Shown in pieces: positions 10,115 to 18,700 of a DNA stretch of 64,000 bases. Below the pieces are notes generated by a model. The model was given only the letters and a program-made list of their open reading frames with translations, made no database searches and was not told where the DNA came from. The DNA comes from Mesorhizobium sp. M1B.F.Ca.ET.045.04.1.1 (GTDB lineage: Bacteria; Pseudomonadota; Alphaproteobacteria; Rhizobiales; Rhizobiaceae). The stretch's first letter is position 1. Each line of letters opens with the position of its first letter. Made by a program: the position numbers and the translations under genes. The DNA lies in assembly GCF_003952465.1 (NCBI RefSeq), contig NZ_CP034448.1, positions 3,077,001 through 3,141,000 on the forward strand. The letters run 5' to 3'.

Positions 10115-10939
10115 TCAGGTCTTGATGATGTAGCAAATCGCAAACCAGGGCGGCTGGATGCCGTCGCTCGTGCCGTCGCTGGTGAAGGCATCAAATGACA
10201 GGTTGACCGAGTGAGAGTGCCCGGCCGGATTGTCGTTCTGCGTCGGCGACCCGGCCACGCTGAAGCTCTGAACGCCGATAGAGGTGTATTTTCCCGAGCT
10301 GTAGGCCGCCTGATACCATGTATTCGGCAACTCATGCGTATGGGGGGCGCTGGTGTCGGTCTGGAAATCGCCGCTGAATGCCGGAATCGGGTGTGTGTGG
10401 GTATCGGCCGGACCGCAGGTCTGCGCGGCCTCGGTCGATTGCCCTGTCGCACCCATGACGAAACTGCCGACCAGGTTCGGGACGCCGAACGTCGTCGTTC
10501 CGGTGCCGCCGTAGCTTGAGCCCAGCACCTTCGCCAGGGCGGGGTAGTTGCTGGATTGATAGACGGTGCCGTCGCAAGGCAGCCAGCCGGCGGGCAGCGC
10601 GTCGGCATTGCCTGCCCAGGCGACGATGGTGCCCGCCGGAACCATCCGCGTGGTCGAGTCGGGCGTCACCGTGATCGTGGTGGTCGCCGTCTCGACCTGG
10701 TTCGTCGCCGAGGCGAAGACGGTGAGCTCGAACACGGTGGTCTCTGTGACGGTGACGATGGTCCCGGTCGAGGTCAGCGGGACCACCCCGACGCCGGACA
10801 GCAGCGCCGCCGTGCAGCCTGCCGCCGTCTGCCATTGCAGGGTAACCTCGGCCGGTGTCACCAGATCGGTCGGGTTGCAGTTGGCCACGCAAGTGAACTG
10901 CGTGATCAGGGACGAGTCGTTGGCGGTATCCGCAGGCAT
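10115..10939 (-). CDS. 274-aa protein with Ig-like module and tail-collar domain
   Basis: Shortest of the three Ig-plus-collar paralogues. The N-terminus (MPADTANDSSLITQFTCVAN) leads directly into the Ig-like module (VTLQWQTAAGCTAALLSGVG...TTVFELTVFA) and then the collar domain (GWLPCDGTVYQSSNYPALAK, SYGGTGTTTFGVPNLVGSF, HTHPIPAF, SHSVNL), ending AICYIIKT. The third of three in-frame ATGs (10939) is chosen because GAGG sits six bases before it; 10945 and 10951 are alternatives. It lacks the long N-terminal extension of its neighbours, so it shows the minimal common unit. Confidence 0.8.
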   Translation of the reverse strand: MPADTANDSSLITQFTCVANCNPTDLVTPAEVTLQWQTAAGCTAALLSGVGVVPLTSTGTIVTVTETTVFELTVFASATNQVETATTTITVTPDSTTRMVPAGTIVAWAGNADALPAGWLPCDGTVYQSSNYPALAKVLGSSYGGTGTTTFGVPNLVGSFVMGATGQSTEAAQTCGPADTHTHPIPAFSGDFQTDTSAPHTHELPNTWYQAAYSSGKYTSIGVQSFSVAGSPTQNDNPAGHSHSVNLSFDAFTSDGTSDGIQPPWFAICYIIKT

Positions 10940-10973
10940 GGTCATCCTCATTGCGATCGGTCGGGTCGGAGGC

Positions 10974-12734
10974 TCATGTCTTGATCAGACAGCAGAGCGA
11001 GTACCAGGGCGGCCTGACGCCCACATCCGGCGTCGATCCGACCGAGTTGGTGCCGCTGGACTGGTCGGGGAAGCTGACGGGGATCTGGTGGGTGTGTGCG
11101 CCACCCGACTGCACGGTCGTGGGGTTAGAGCTGGAACCCTGGCTGAAGGACGGGGCGCAGACGCTTTGGCAATATTCGTGGTCGGTGCTGCTCAGGCTGC
11201 GGGCATACCAGGCGTTCGGCACGACGTGGTCGTGCCCGGGGTCCGTTGTCACCGTGGGGGCGACGGTCTGCGTCGGCAGACCGACGTCATGCGTATGGGT
11301 GTCCGGCCCGCCGCCGGTCTGCGGCGGTTCAGCCGACTGCGATCCGGCACCGACCACGAAAGCGTTGGTGAGGTCGGGCACGTTGAAGGTTGTCTGGCCG
11401 TCGCCGCCATACTGGGTGCCAATGGCGGCATAGAGGTTCGGATAGTCGTCGATGTCGTAGGCGCTTCCGTCACACAGCAGCCAGTTCGCCGGCAGCGCCG
11501 ACAGCGGCCCGCCCCAGTTGATCATCGTGCCGGCGGTCACCAGCAGGCTTTCTGGATCGGGCGATATCGTTGCGGTAACCGACAAGGACTGCGGCAGCTG
11601 CAACGTCGAGTCGAACGCCGTCAGAATGAAGGTCGTGCTCTTCTCGACCGTCACCTGGAAGTTGGACGTCCCCGTGGGAACCACCCCGACGCCCGACAGC
11701 ACAACGTAGGCGGCATTGCTGGTTGCCCAGCTCAGATAGGCTGTCTGCGGAGTATCGATGACGCCGAAGCCGTCGGACGGCGAGATGGTGAAGGAGGAAA
11801 TCGTCGGTTGCCCGGACGCCGCATCGATCAAGACCGTCTGATATCCGTCGGCCCGATCTGGAATATTGGCCGAATAGAGTGCGAGATGCCCCCTCCGGGA
11901 CTGGTCGGTGAACAGGTTGCCAATCTCGATTACGGCGCTGCGTGGCCCGGGGCGGCCCAGCCAAGGACCGTCTTGGGACTTGGGGACCAGCCTCCAAAAC
12001 GGCGTGCTGCTTCCCTCGATACGCTCAGCGGTCCAGCCGTGGGCCGTCACCTGTGCCTTTCCGCCAAGCTTCGAGGACGTGAGCGCCTGCAGCTTGCCGC
12101 TGTTCGCGGTGGTGATGCCCACAACGATCTCGGGCTGGCCAGCCGGCGCAGCCGCAAGATCCGGCCGCGCAGCCGACGGCCTGACCTCGATCTGCAGGCT
12201 GCCGCCGGTGGTCTGGTGGCGATAGGCGGCGGGACCCGCCCCCCTGGCGCCGCTTGTCAATTGTCCGGCCGCCGGCGTCTCCAGCTTCATCAGCGGAAGC
12301 GATCGTTGCCAGGTCAGGTGCGGGTGGAAGCGCTCGAGCGTCACCTCCAGCAGACCCAAGCCGGCACCGCCAGTCAGCACGAGGTCGTTCAGCCGGACAG
12401 TCAGGTATTGAAGGCGCAGCCAATCATACTGCTCGGCCGCCAGCGCCAGCTCGATGATCCCGGGGCGCGGGGCCGTGGCGGTGAACCACGGACAGCTGAC
12501 CTGCGCCGGATCCGGCGCGACGGCGGGCGAGAGCTCGGTGAAGTCCAGCCGGAGCGTCGGCGCCGCCCCGTTGCGCGGCACCAGCACGAAGGACTGGTCG
12601 GTCTGGTTGGCAAGGAGAAGCGTCAGGCTCGTCGGCAACCCTAGCGGGATAGCACAGGTGCCCTCCGCCGCGGCGTTGGACAGGCTGGCGACGATCTCAC
12701 CCTTGATCTTGAGGGAGTTGCGAGCCTTGGGCAT
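10974..12734 (-). CDS. 586-aa protein with Ig-like module and tail-collar domain
   Basis: It starts MPKARNSLKIKGEIVASLSN at ATG 12734, which shares one base with the stop codon of the upstream gene (TGATG). Residues 1-330 are an unrecognised beta-rich region that partly parallels the 612-aa paralogue (both mention GD.FTDQSRRGHLALYSANIP-like or equivalent strand-rich stretches). The Ig-like module follows (TAYLSWATSNAAYVVLSGVG...STTFILTAFD), then the collar domain (NWLLCDGSAYDIDDYPNLYA, GTQYGGDGQTTFNVPDLTNA, DTHTHDV, HTHQIPV), ending SLCCLIKT. No secretion signal is visible. Confidence 0.8.
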   Translation of the reverse strand: MPKARNSLKIKGEIVASLSNAAAEGTCAIPLGLPTSLTLLLANQTDQSFVLVPRNGAAPTLRLDFTELSPAVAPDPAQVSCPWFTATAPRPGIIELALAAEQYDWLRLQYLTVRLNDLVLTGGAGLGLLEVTLERFHPHLTWQRSLPLMKLETPAAGQLTSGARGAGPAAYRHQTTGGSLQIEVRPSAARPDLAAAPAGQPEIVVGITTANSGKLQALTSSKLGGKAQVTAHGWTAERIEGSSTPFWRLVPKSQDGPWLGRPGPRSAVIEIGNLFTDQSRRGHLALYSANIPDRADGYQTVLIDAASGQPTISSFTISPSDGFGVIDTPQTAYLSWATSNAAYVVLSGVGVVPTGTSNFQVTVEKSTTFILTAFDSTLQLPQSLSVTATISPDPESLLVTAGTMINWGGPLSALPANWLLCDGSAYDIDDYPNLYAAIGTQYGGDGQTTFNVPDLTNAFVVGAGSQSAEPPQTGGGPDTHTHDVGLPTQTVAPTVTTDPGHDHVVPNAWYARSLSSTDHEYCQSVCAPSFSQGSSSNPTTVQSGGAHTHQIPVSFPDQSSGTNSVGSTPDVGVRPPWYSLCCLIKT

Positions 12735-15700
12735 CAGTCGTTCTCCAGCAATTGGGTGAGCTGAAGCCACCCTTCCTGCATGTTCTGCGACCGCTGCAGG
12801 GACGCGGTGTTGAGGGGCGGCTGAATGGATTGCTGCAGCCAGTCCCCGTTCTGGTAGGTGATCCACCCCCAGGTGCCGCCGCCCTCGCGCGGGGTCGGGA
12901 TGGCGAAGCTGCCGGCTGGCGCCAGCACCGGCGCCGTCAGGAAGCTGAACGACATCCGGCTGAGTGCGGCGTTGTAGGTTTCGGCGGCCAGCGTCAGTTC
13001 GCGGACTGGAAGCAGGCCGGTGTTGAGATGGACGCTGCTGCGCGGATCGATCAGCATCGCCACCAGGGTCGGCTGGTCGGCGTTCAGGGTCAGCGTCAAG
13101 CCGTCGGCCGCCGGCACGACGACGTTGTCGCTGCTGCCGTCCGCCTGCGCGGCGTAGCAGAGCGAGAAATCGGCATCGCCGTCGTCGCCGGCCAGGAAGA
13201 ACCCCATCAGCCCGTCGTCGAGGTCCAGCTGGTTGCCCAGCACCACCGGAATCTCGATGTCGTCCAGCCCGTGCAGGGTGCGGTCCAGCACGTCGGTATT
13301 GTTGTCGATATCCTGGGCCAGGGCAGCGTAGCTCTGGTCGGGAACCGGCAGCCCGGCCATGGCGAGATCGAGCTTGGCTTGCACCAGAGCCAACGGCGTT
13401 CCCATCAGCATCGCCGTCTGCCGGCTGAGCTGGTGGCCGTCGGGCAGGACGAAGGCCTGGGTTCGCTCGATCGTCAGCAGCAACGAGCCGGCATACGTCG
13501 CCCCGTCCATCTCGATGGCCGAGGCGAATGCCGTCAGTACGGCATTGCGGCCGACGAAGGATTCTTCGAAGCTCTGGCCCGGCGGCCCGGCATTGGGGGC
13601 GGACTGCCAGATCAGGGTGCCGGCGCTCACAATGTGGCTGCCGATCGCCGAGCCGTTCGCGTCGTAGTACATGAGGCTGGAATCCAGCGTGTTGGGAACC
13701 AACCAGCCGCAGATCGGATTGGTGGCCGCAAGCCCGCAGTCGCGCAGGCTGGGATTGGCGGCCGCCAGCCAGTCGGCCGTGAGCTGCGTCGCCTGCGTGA
13801 AGCGTAGCGGCAGCACGAACCCTTGTTCCACCGAAACGTCACGCAAGGTGTAGGCGATTGCGGCGGTGCCTATCTGGATGGCGCGGGACCGGCCGAACGA
13901 GTCGATGAACATCAGTTTCTGCGGAACGAGCTGGCCGCCCCGCAGGGGGTTGTAGACCGGATCGTCCGTAGCGCCGCCGGCCAGGCTCGGCGCGAAGCGG
14001 TTCTCCCCGCCGACAGCGTTCCTGACGTCCACGTCGGTGAAGTCGCCCGAGAACTCATCAACCGCGCTGGGATCGGCGATCAGGAGCTGCAGCGTCTGCA
14101 CGCGCCCCAACAGGCCGGTGTTGAGCCCGCTGAACGCCTGCGACAGCAGCGGCGTGCTGCCGAGATCGGTCAGGATCTGCCGGAGTTCCGGATCGTCATG
14201 CTGGGTCAGGTAGGCGGCGATCTGCGCCTGCATGCTCGTGCTGGCATCCGTGCTCAATAGCGCGGTGCCGGAAAGCTCGACGAAGGAATCAAAGTCGGGA
14301 TCGATGGGAAAAAGGTTCAGCGAAACCGACGGATCGAAATCGAACTGGCTGGTGACTGCATCGGCCGCGTAGGTATCGCTCAATCCCGCCAGCGGCAGCA
14401 GCGGATAGTAGTTGGCGCTCCAGGACAGGGCGATCGGCCGCCAGGGAAGCTGCCAGGACAGGCAGGCGATATCCGCCTGAGCGATGGGCGCGCTGCTGAA
14501 GTCGATACCGCTGAACGCCTGGCCGGACAGCCAGTCGGTCTGCGCCTGCCCGATGTCAGTATTGGTGGTGGCGAAGTCCAGAACCGCGGGATTGGCCGTC
14601 CCGCCCTGGCTGGCTGCAGCCAGCGTCACGACGTTGCTGGCGGCCGGCACGATCAGCAGGTCCGACTGGACCAGTTCCGCCGCGGCCGTCAGGCAGGCTG
14701 CCGCTTGGTCAGGCAGGCCGGTGGGTAGGGTCGGCGCCGGCAAAAGGTCGGCTGAGACGGTGGTCAGCGCCGACCCGCTGACCAGCCCGGCGGCGAGGGT
14801 GAGGGACGGCGGCGACGGGGCCAGGAAGACGCAGCCGATCTCTTTGGCGTCCTCGGGGAGCACGGTCGGCACGCCGTCGCCGGTCAGCAGGACCACCGGA
14901 TCGGGGGCGCCGTAGAACCGCTCGGCCGCCGTGACCTCCAGGCTGAGATTGCCCGGCAGTCCGGCGATGATCTCGCTCATCTGGTTGGCAATGCTGGTCT
15001 GCAGTTTCTCTGCGTCCTGCTGCAAATGCGACAGGGCGCCGATCTCGCTTTGGATATAATTCGTCATGTCGGTTTCGCTGGGCGACGCGGGCGGATCGGC
15101 AGCGTAACGGGCGATGATGTAGTGGTACCAATCGTTGAAGATTCGGGCCTGCAGGGTGATCATATCCGCCTGCAGTGCGTTGAGCTCATCCTGCGATGTC
15201 ATGAGCTGGTTCATCGACGCAGCGAGGCTGTCGGACGGTTGCGGGAAGTCGCCCTTGGTGCCGGTGGCGCGCAGTCGCCAGCTATGGCCGTTCGAGAAGG
15301 CGGTGTAAGCGGCGTTGTAGATCGCCTCTTCCAGGCGCAAGAGCCCGCTCGGCTGCCCCAGCTGCGGCAGCACGCCCAGTTGCAGTGCGTCGAGTATCTG
15401 CTCGACCTGCGGGAGGTTGTCGCTCTCGACCGCGCTGGCATAAGCGGCAAAGGCTTCCGAAGGCGTGTTGCCGAACGCCACGCCGGTCGACAACGGACCG
15501 GTCTGGTCAGACAGGAACGCGCTGCCGCTGTCCCAGGGCAACTGGTAGACGAGACCGTGGCAGAGAGTCCGCGACGGAACATAGTGGGTATCCGAGTAGG
15601 TCCAGCCGAAGGCGGCCGCGACCGCGTCCGGATCGGCGCCGGCCAGCGGATCGTTCGAGGTATCGCTGTACCAGCCGGTCACGGAATAGAGCAGCACCAT

Positions 15701-16342
15701 GGTCGAAGCGTCGAAGCTGTCGTCGTTCAGCGTGTCATCGAGCATTCCGAAGACATTGCCGCAATTGCGATAGCAGCCGGCGAAATCGGGAATGCCGAAG
15801 CCGACCGCGGTCAGCGGCGTCGACAGGTAGGTTCCGGAGCTGGAGTCGCCGGTCCAGTCCGCCAACGGATAGACCCGGCCGAGATAGGTATAGGGCTGGC
15901 TCGGATCGGTGCCGTAGGGAATCGCCGTTTGGCTATAGGCGCCGGTCGAATCGACATAGTCGCTCTCCACGACCCACCCGGTCTGCGTCACGGTCGGCGC
16001 CTCGGACGTGGCCGCCGCGATGATCGTGCGGGTTACCAGCCAGCGGTTGGGCGCCGGTGGAAGCTGCAGCGGGCCGTTGCCATCGGCATAATCCGCGATC
16101 CGCAGCGCGCGCGGCAGGCTCCAGTGCAGATGGATGCCCTGGGACAGGGGGCCTTGCCCCTGAAACGGCTGGTTCAGCAGATCGTTGCCGATGTTGGCCG
16201 TGTTCGAGCTGCGGGTCGCCATCTCGGTGAAATTGGCGTAGGCCGGCGCGAATTGGGTGAAGGAGCCGTCATTGGCGCCGACCATCATTGCGTCGAGCCG
16301 GATCGGCACCACCAGGGGCGTCGGGGTGGGAATGGAGGTCAT
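12734..16342 (-). CDS. 1202-aa uncharacterised protein of the DUF6603/collar cluster
   Basis: Large protein of unknown function. The N-terminal 130 residues contain GIHLHWSLPRALRIAD and a nearby NRWLVTRTI, a pattern I recall from uncharacterised bacterial proteins. A central stretch around residues 370-450 is helical and probably coiled (SMNQLMTSQDELNALQADMI, LQQDAEKLQTSIANQMSEI), and the rest is beta-rich. It has no signal peptide, transmembrane helix or catalytic motif that I can identify. It overlaps the upstream 317-aa gene by four bases and touches the downstream collar gene, so it is translationally coupled on both sides. Its size and fold pattern suggest a structural component; this is inference. 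Confidence 0.75.
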   Translation of the reverse strand: MTSIPTPTPLVVPIRLDAMMVGANDGSFTQFAPAYANFTEMATRSSNTANIGNDLLNQPFQGQGPLSQGIHLHWSLPRALRIADYADGNGPLQLPPAPNRWLVTRTIIAAATSEAPTVTQTGWVVESDYVDSTGAYSQTAIPYGTDPSQPYTYLGRVYPLADWTGDSSSGTYLSTPLTAVGFGIPDFAGCYRNCGNVFGMLDDTLNDDSFDASTMVLLYSVTGWYSDTSNDPLAGADPDAVAAAFGWTYSDTHYVPSRTLCHGLVYQLPWDSGSAFLSDQTGPLSTGVAFGNTPSEAFAAYASAVESDNLPQVEQILDALQLGVLPQLGQPSGLLRLEEAIYNAAYTAFSNGHSWRLRATGTKGDFPQPSDSLAASMNQLMTSQDELNALQADMITLQARIFNDWYHYIIARYAADPPASPSETDMTNYIQSEIGALSHLQQDAEKLQTSIANQMSEIIAGLPGNLSLEVTAAERFYGAPDPVVLLTGDGVPTVLPEDAKEIGCVFLAPSPPSLTLAAGLVSGSALTTVSADLLPAPTLPTGLPDQAAACLTAAAELVQSDLLIVPAASNVVTLAAASQGGTANPAVLDFATTNTDIGQAQTDWLSGQAFSGIDFSSAPIAQADIACLSWQLPWRPIALSWSANYYPLLPLAGLSDTYAADAVTSQFDFDPSVSLNLFPIDPDFDSFVELSGTALLSTDASTSMQAQIAAYLTQHDDPELRQILTDLGSTPLLSQAFSGLNTGLLGRVQTLQLLIADPSAVDEFSGDFTDVDVRNAVGGENRFAPSLAGGATDDPVYNPLRGGQLVPQKLMFIDSFGRSRAIQIGTAAIAYTLRDVSVEQGFVLPLRFTQATQLTADWLAAANPSLRDCGLAATNPICGWLVPNTLDSSLMYYDANGSAIGSHIVSAGTLIWQSAPNAGPPGQSFEESFVGRNAVLTAFASAIEMDGATYAGSLLLTIERTQAFVLPDGHQLSRQTAMLMGTPLALVQAKLDLAMAGLPVPDQSYAALAQDIDNNTDVLDRTLHGLDDIEIPVVLGNQLDLDDGLMGFFLAGDDGDADFSLCYAAQADGSSDNVVVPAADGLTLTLNADQPTLVAMLIDPRSSVHLNTGLLPVRELTLAAETYNAALSRMSFSFLTAPVLAPAGSFAIPTPREGGGTWGWITYQNGDWLQQSIQPPLNTASLQRSQNMQEGWLQLTQLLEND

Positions 16343-17292
16343 CGGGATCGGCCTTCTTTCGCCGCCGGGCCTTCTTTCGCTGGCGGACTTACCACCGCCG
16401 ATGCGGCGGCGGTGGCGTCGAAGACGACCTCTTGGACGCCTTCGACCAGTTCCATCGCAAACTGCGCCGCGGTGTAGGGAGAGCCATCGGAAATGGCCGA
16501 GTTCGCCGCGAGTCCGGTCTGGATGGTCTGGGCCAGCGTCGCGATGTCGACCACCGTGCTGCTGCCGGACCGGAACGGCACGGTGATCGTGACCGGCTGT
16601 TGATCACTGTCGAGCACCGGATCGCCGGGCTTGTTGTCGCCCTCGGTGTCGATATAGCGCAGGCTTTTCTGGGAAGATTGCAGGTCGATGCCGAAATGCA
16701 GCGTTTCCGCCGGTTCGGCGAACGTCACCCGTTGCACCAGCCCGGCGAACAGGCCGAGCGCCAGTCCGGAAGCCAGGATGTCGAAGCGCACGAGTGGGAC
16801 GTGCTCGCTCCCCGCGGCGTCGGCAAAGCCATTGACCTCCACGCCGGGCCAGACATCGACCAGCGCCGACCGGAGCACGAAGCCGGACATCACCCCCTCG
16901 AAGCCCTCGATCGGCTCGCTGCCGGCGGTCATCCCGAGCTTGAGCGCCCGCTGGCGGCTCATCCGACCGACGGCGCGTGCCTTGAAGCGGGCCTGCGGGG
17001 CGGCGGCATCGCCAGCGGAAATGCCGACCGCGGCCTGTCCGATGCTGAAGGCGCCGTCGACCAGCGCCGTGACCCAGTTGTCGTCCACAGCGAAGAAGCG
17101 GATGGATTCCAGCGGCAGCATGCCGGGGTCCGGCACAAGGTAGCCAAGCGGCACGCCTTCGAACAGCATCAGCCGCGATAGCCAATCGGTGATGGCGATC
17201 GTTGCCGGGTCGTCGTCGAAGACGACGGGCGGCTGCGCTAGCGCTTCCCTCATGCGTGCACCGTAATCGGCGGCGGCGGTCAGGCGTGTCAT
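16339..17292 (-). CDS. 317-aa uncharacterised protein of the DUF6603/collar cluster
   Basis: No known function. The N-terminal 80 residues carry a compact pattern, LSRLMLFEGVPLGYLVPDPG then MLPLESIRFFAVDDNWVTAL and VDGAFSIGQAAVG, which I have seen in unannotated proteins that accompany large exported or phage-like proteins (memory, not a search). The C-terminus is alanine-rich with a PPAKEGPAAKEGRSR tail. It overlaps both neighbours by four bases (ATGA type). No signal peptide or membrane segment is visible. Confidence 0.7.
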   Translation of the reverse strand: MTRLTAAADYGARMREALAQPPVVFDDDPATIAITDWLSRLMLFEGVPLGYLVPDPGMLPLESIRFFAVDDNWVTALVDGAFSIGQAAVGISAGDAAAPQARFKARAVGRMSRQRALKLGMTAGSEPIEGFEGVMSGFVLRSALVDVWPGVEVNGFADAAGSEHVPLVRFDILASGLALGLFAGLVQRVTFAEPAETLHFGIDLQSSQKSLRYIDTEGDNKPGDPVLDSDQQPVTITVPFRSGSSTVVDIATLAQTIQTGLAANSAISDGSPYTAAQFAMELVEGVQEVVFDATAAASAVVSPPAKEGPAAKEGRSR

Positions 17293-18683
17293 GGGCGAGC
17301 TGCCTTCTCCAGGAGATTGGTGAGGAGCGGCTTGATCACGGTCTTGATGACCTGCTCCGCGATGCTGGCATCCGGTGTGGTCAGCGTGGCGAGATCGCTC
17401 CCGACCTGTTCCGCCAGGATCCGCGTCTCCAGGTCGGCCACGGCGCCCTGCTGCTGGCCGATCTTCCAGTTGTAGAGCGTGGTCGCGAAGTTCTTGTCCG
17501 CCAGCGCCAGGAGCTGCCCCAGCTGCCAGGCGGCAGCGTAGCTGGTGTCGAACATCCCCGTCTGCGGATCGTAGCGCATAAGGGCGTCGGCGGCCCCGAA
17601 CGGCGGCGCCAGGACCGGCTGGTTCCAGTACGGCAGCAGCGGCCCGCGATACCAGCTCACGGTGCTGCCGCCCTGCCGGGTCAGATGGTTGAAGGCGGTA
17701 TAGCCCATCGCCAGCGCCTGCTGGACGTCGATCGACTGGACGGTGTCAGGGCACGGTCGTTGCAGCGTCGCCGGGTCTTGATTGAGCGCAGCGAAATAGT
17801 CGCCAAAGGTCTCGCTGTTATCCGCGCAGCCGAAGCTCCAGGACGAGAGCACCGCCAGGCGGACGGTCGTGTCGGCGTTCTGCGCAGCGGGCGGCAGAAG
17901 CGGCCCCAACCCTTCCAACGAGACCAGGCAGCACAGCGCTGTGCTGCCCGGCGTGGGGAGTCGATTGGCCACCACGACCGACAGCTCGGTCTGAGCCGCT
18001 CTGCCGCGCTTGGTCGCCTTCAGGGCCGCCCGCTTGGGCTCAACTTTGCGAGCATGCGCCAGCCAGTAGAGATCGCAATAGGATGGCGTGATCGCGGAAA
18101 ACAGCGGGCCCGGCACGTCGATATACTGGCAGGGGAGATAGACCGCACTGCCATTCTGGCTCGTGCATTCCCCGTATTCCAGACTATCCTCGAGGTCCGG
18201 ATATGAAACGGTGCCGCTCGGCAATCCATCCGGCAGCAGGTCGGCAATCGTCCCGGCGGCGACCGTCGGCGCCGGGTCGCTCTGGTCGAAGACCAGCAGC
18301 GCCAGCCAGGGATAGACCGCCGTATCCGTCGGGATCGATGGCGTCTGGAAACCGCTCGGCGCATCGCCCGGCGAGCGCTGCCAGGGCAGGGTCCTGTCGG
18401 TCAGCACCAGGTGCGGCAGCACGTTGGAATATTCGCCGTTGTCGCCCGGCGGCGGAAATTGGGTGTGGATGCGGTCCGGCGGCAGCGAGAAGCGCGGGCC
18501 GAGCACTGAGAAGGTCAGCGTGGCGGAAAAGCTGTCGCTGAAGCTTTGGCAGTCCGTCGATCCCACGTTTTGGGTCGCCGTCACGGTATAGTCGCCGCTT
18601 TGCCACTGCGGCTGGTAATGTTCGACGAAGATGATGTCATTGGCCGCCGTGGTATCAGCGAAGCGGACGGTGTTGTTGTTCAT
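17289..18683 (-). CDS. 464-aa uncharacterised protein of the DUF6603/collar cluster
   Basis: Unrecognised protein beginning MNNNTVRFADTTAANDIIFV. Early residues contain QSGDYTVTATQNV and FSVLGPRFSLPPDRIHTQFP, followed by VLPHLVLTDRTLPWQRSP and PWLALLVFDQSD. The C-terminal third is helical (AAAWQLGQLLALADKNFATT, VIKTVIKPLLTNLLEKAARP). ATG 18683 with GAGGGG eight bases upstream is preferred over an in-frame TTG at 18704. It starts 17 bases after the DUF6603 stop and overlaps the next gene by four bases. No catalytic motif is evident. Confidence 0.7.
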   Translation of the reverse strand: MNNNTVRFADTTAANDIIFVEHYQPQWQSGDYTVTATQNVGSTDCQSFSDSFSATLTFSVLGPRFSLPPDRIHTQFPPPGDNGEYSNVLPHLVLTDRTLPWQRSPGDAPSGFQTPSIPTDTAVYPWLALLVFDQSDPAPTVAAGTIADLLPDGLPSGTVSYPDLEDSLEYGECTSQNGSAVYLPCQYIDVPGPLFSAITPSYCDLYWLAHARKVEPKRAALKATKRGRAAQTELSVVVANRLPTPGSTALCCLVSLEGLGPLLPPAAQNADTTVRLAVLSSWSFGCADNSETFGDYFAALNQDPATLQRPCPDTVQSIDVQQALAMGYTAFNHLTRQGGSTVSWYRGPLLPYWNQPVLAPPFGAADALMRYDPQTGMFDTSYAAAWQLGQLLALADKNFATTLYNWKIGQQQGAVADLETRILAEQVGSDLATLTTPDASIAEQVIKTVIKPLLTNLLEKAARP

Positions 18684-18700
18684 GCCGGCTCCCCTCAGGA

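Noticed and set aside
10566-12644. Long plus-strand open frame of 692 codons
   Set aside because: It is antisense to the 586-aa and 274-aa collar genes, has arginine/glycine-rich composition with no domain, and the minus-strand reading shows clear collar motifs.
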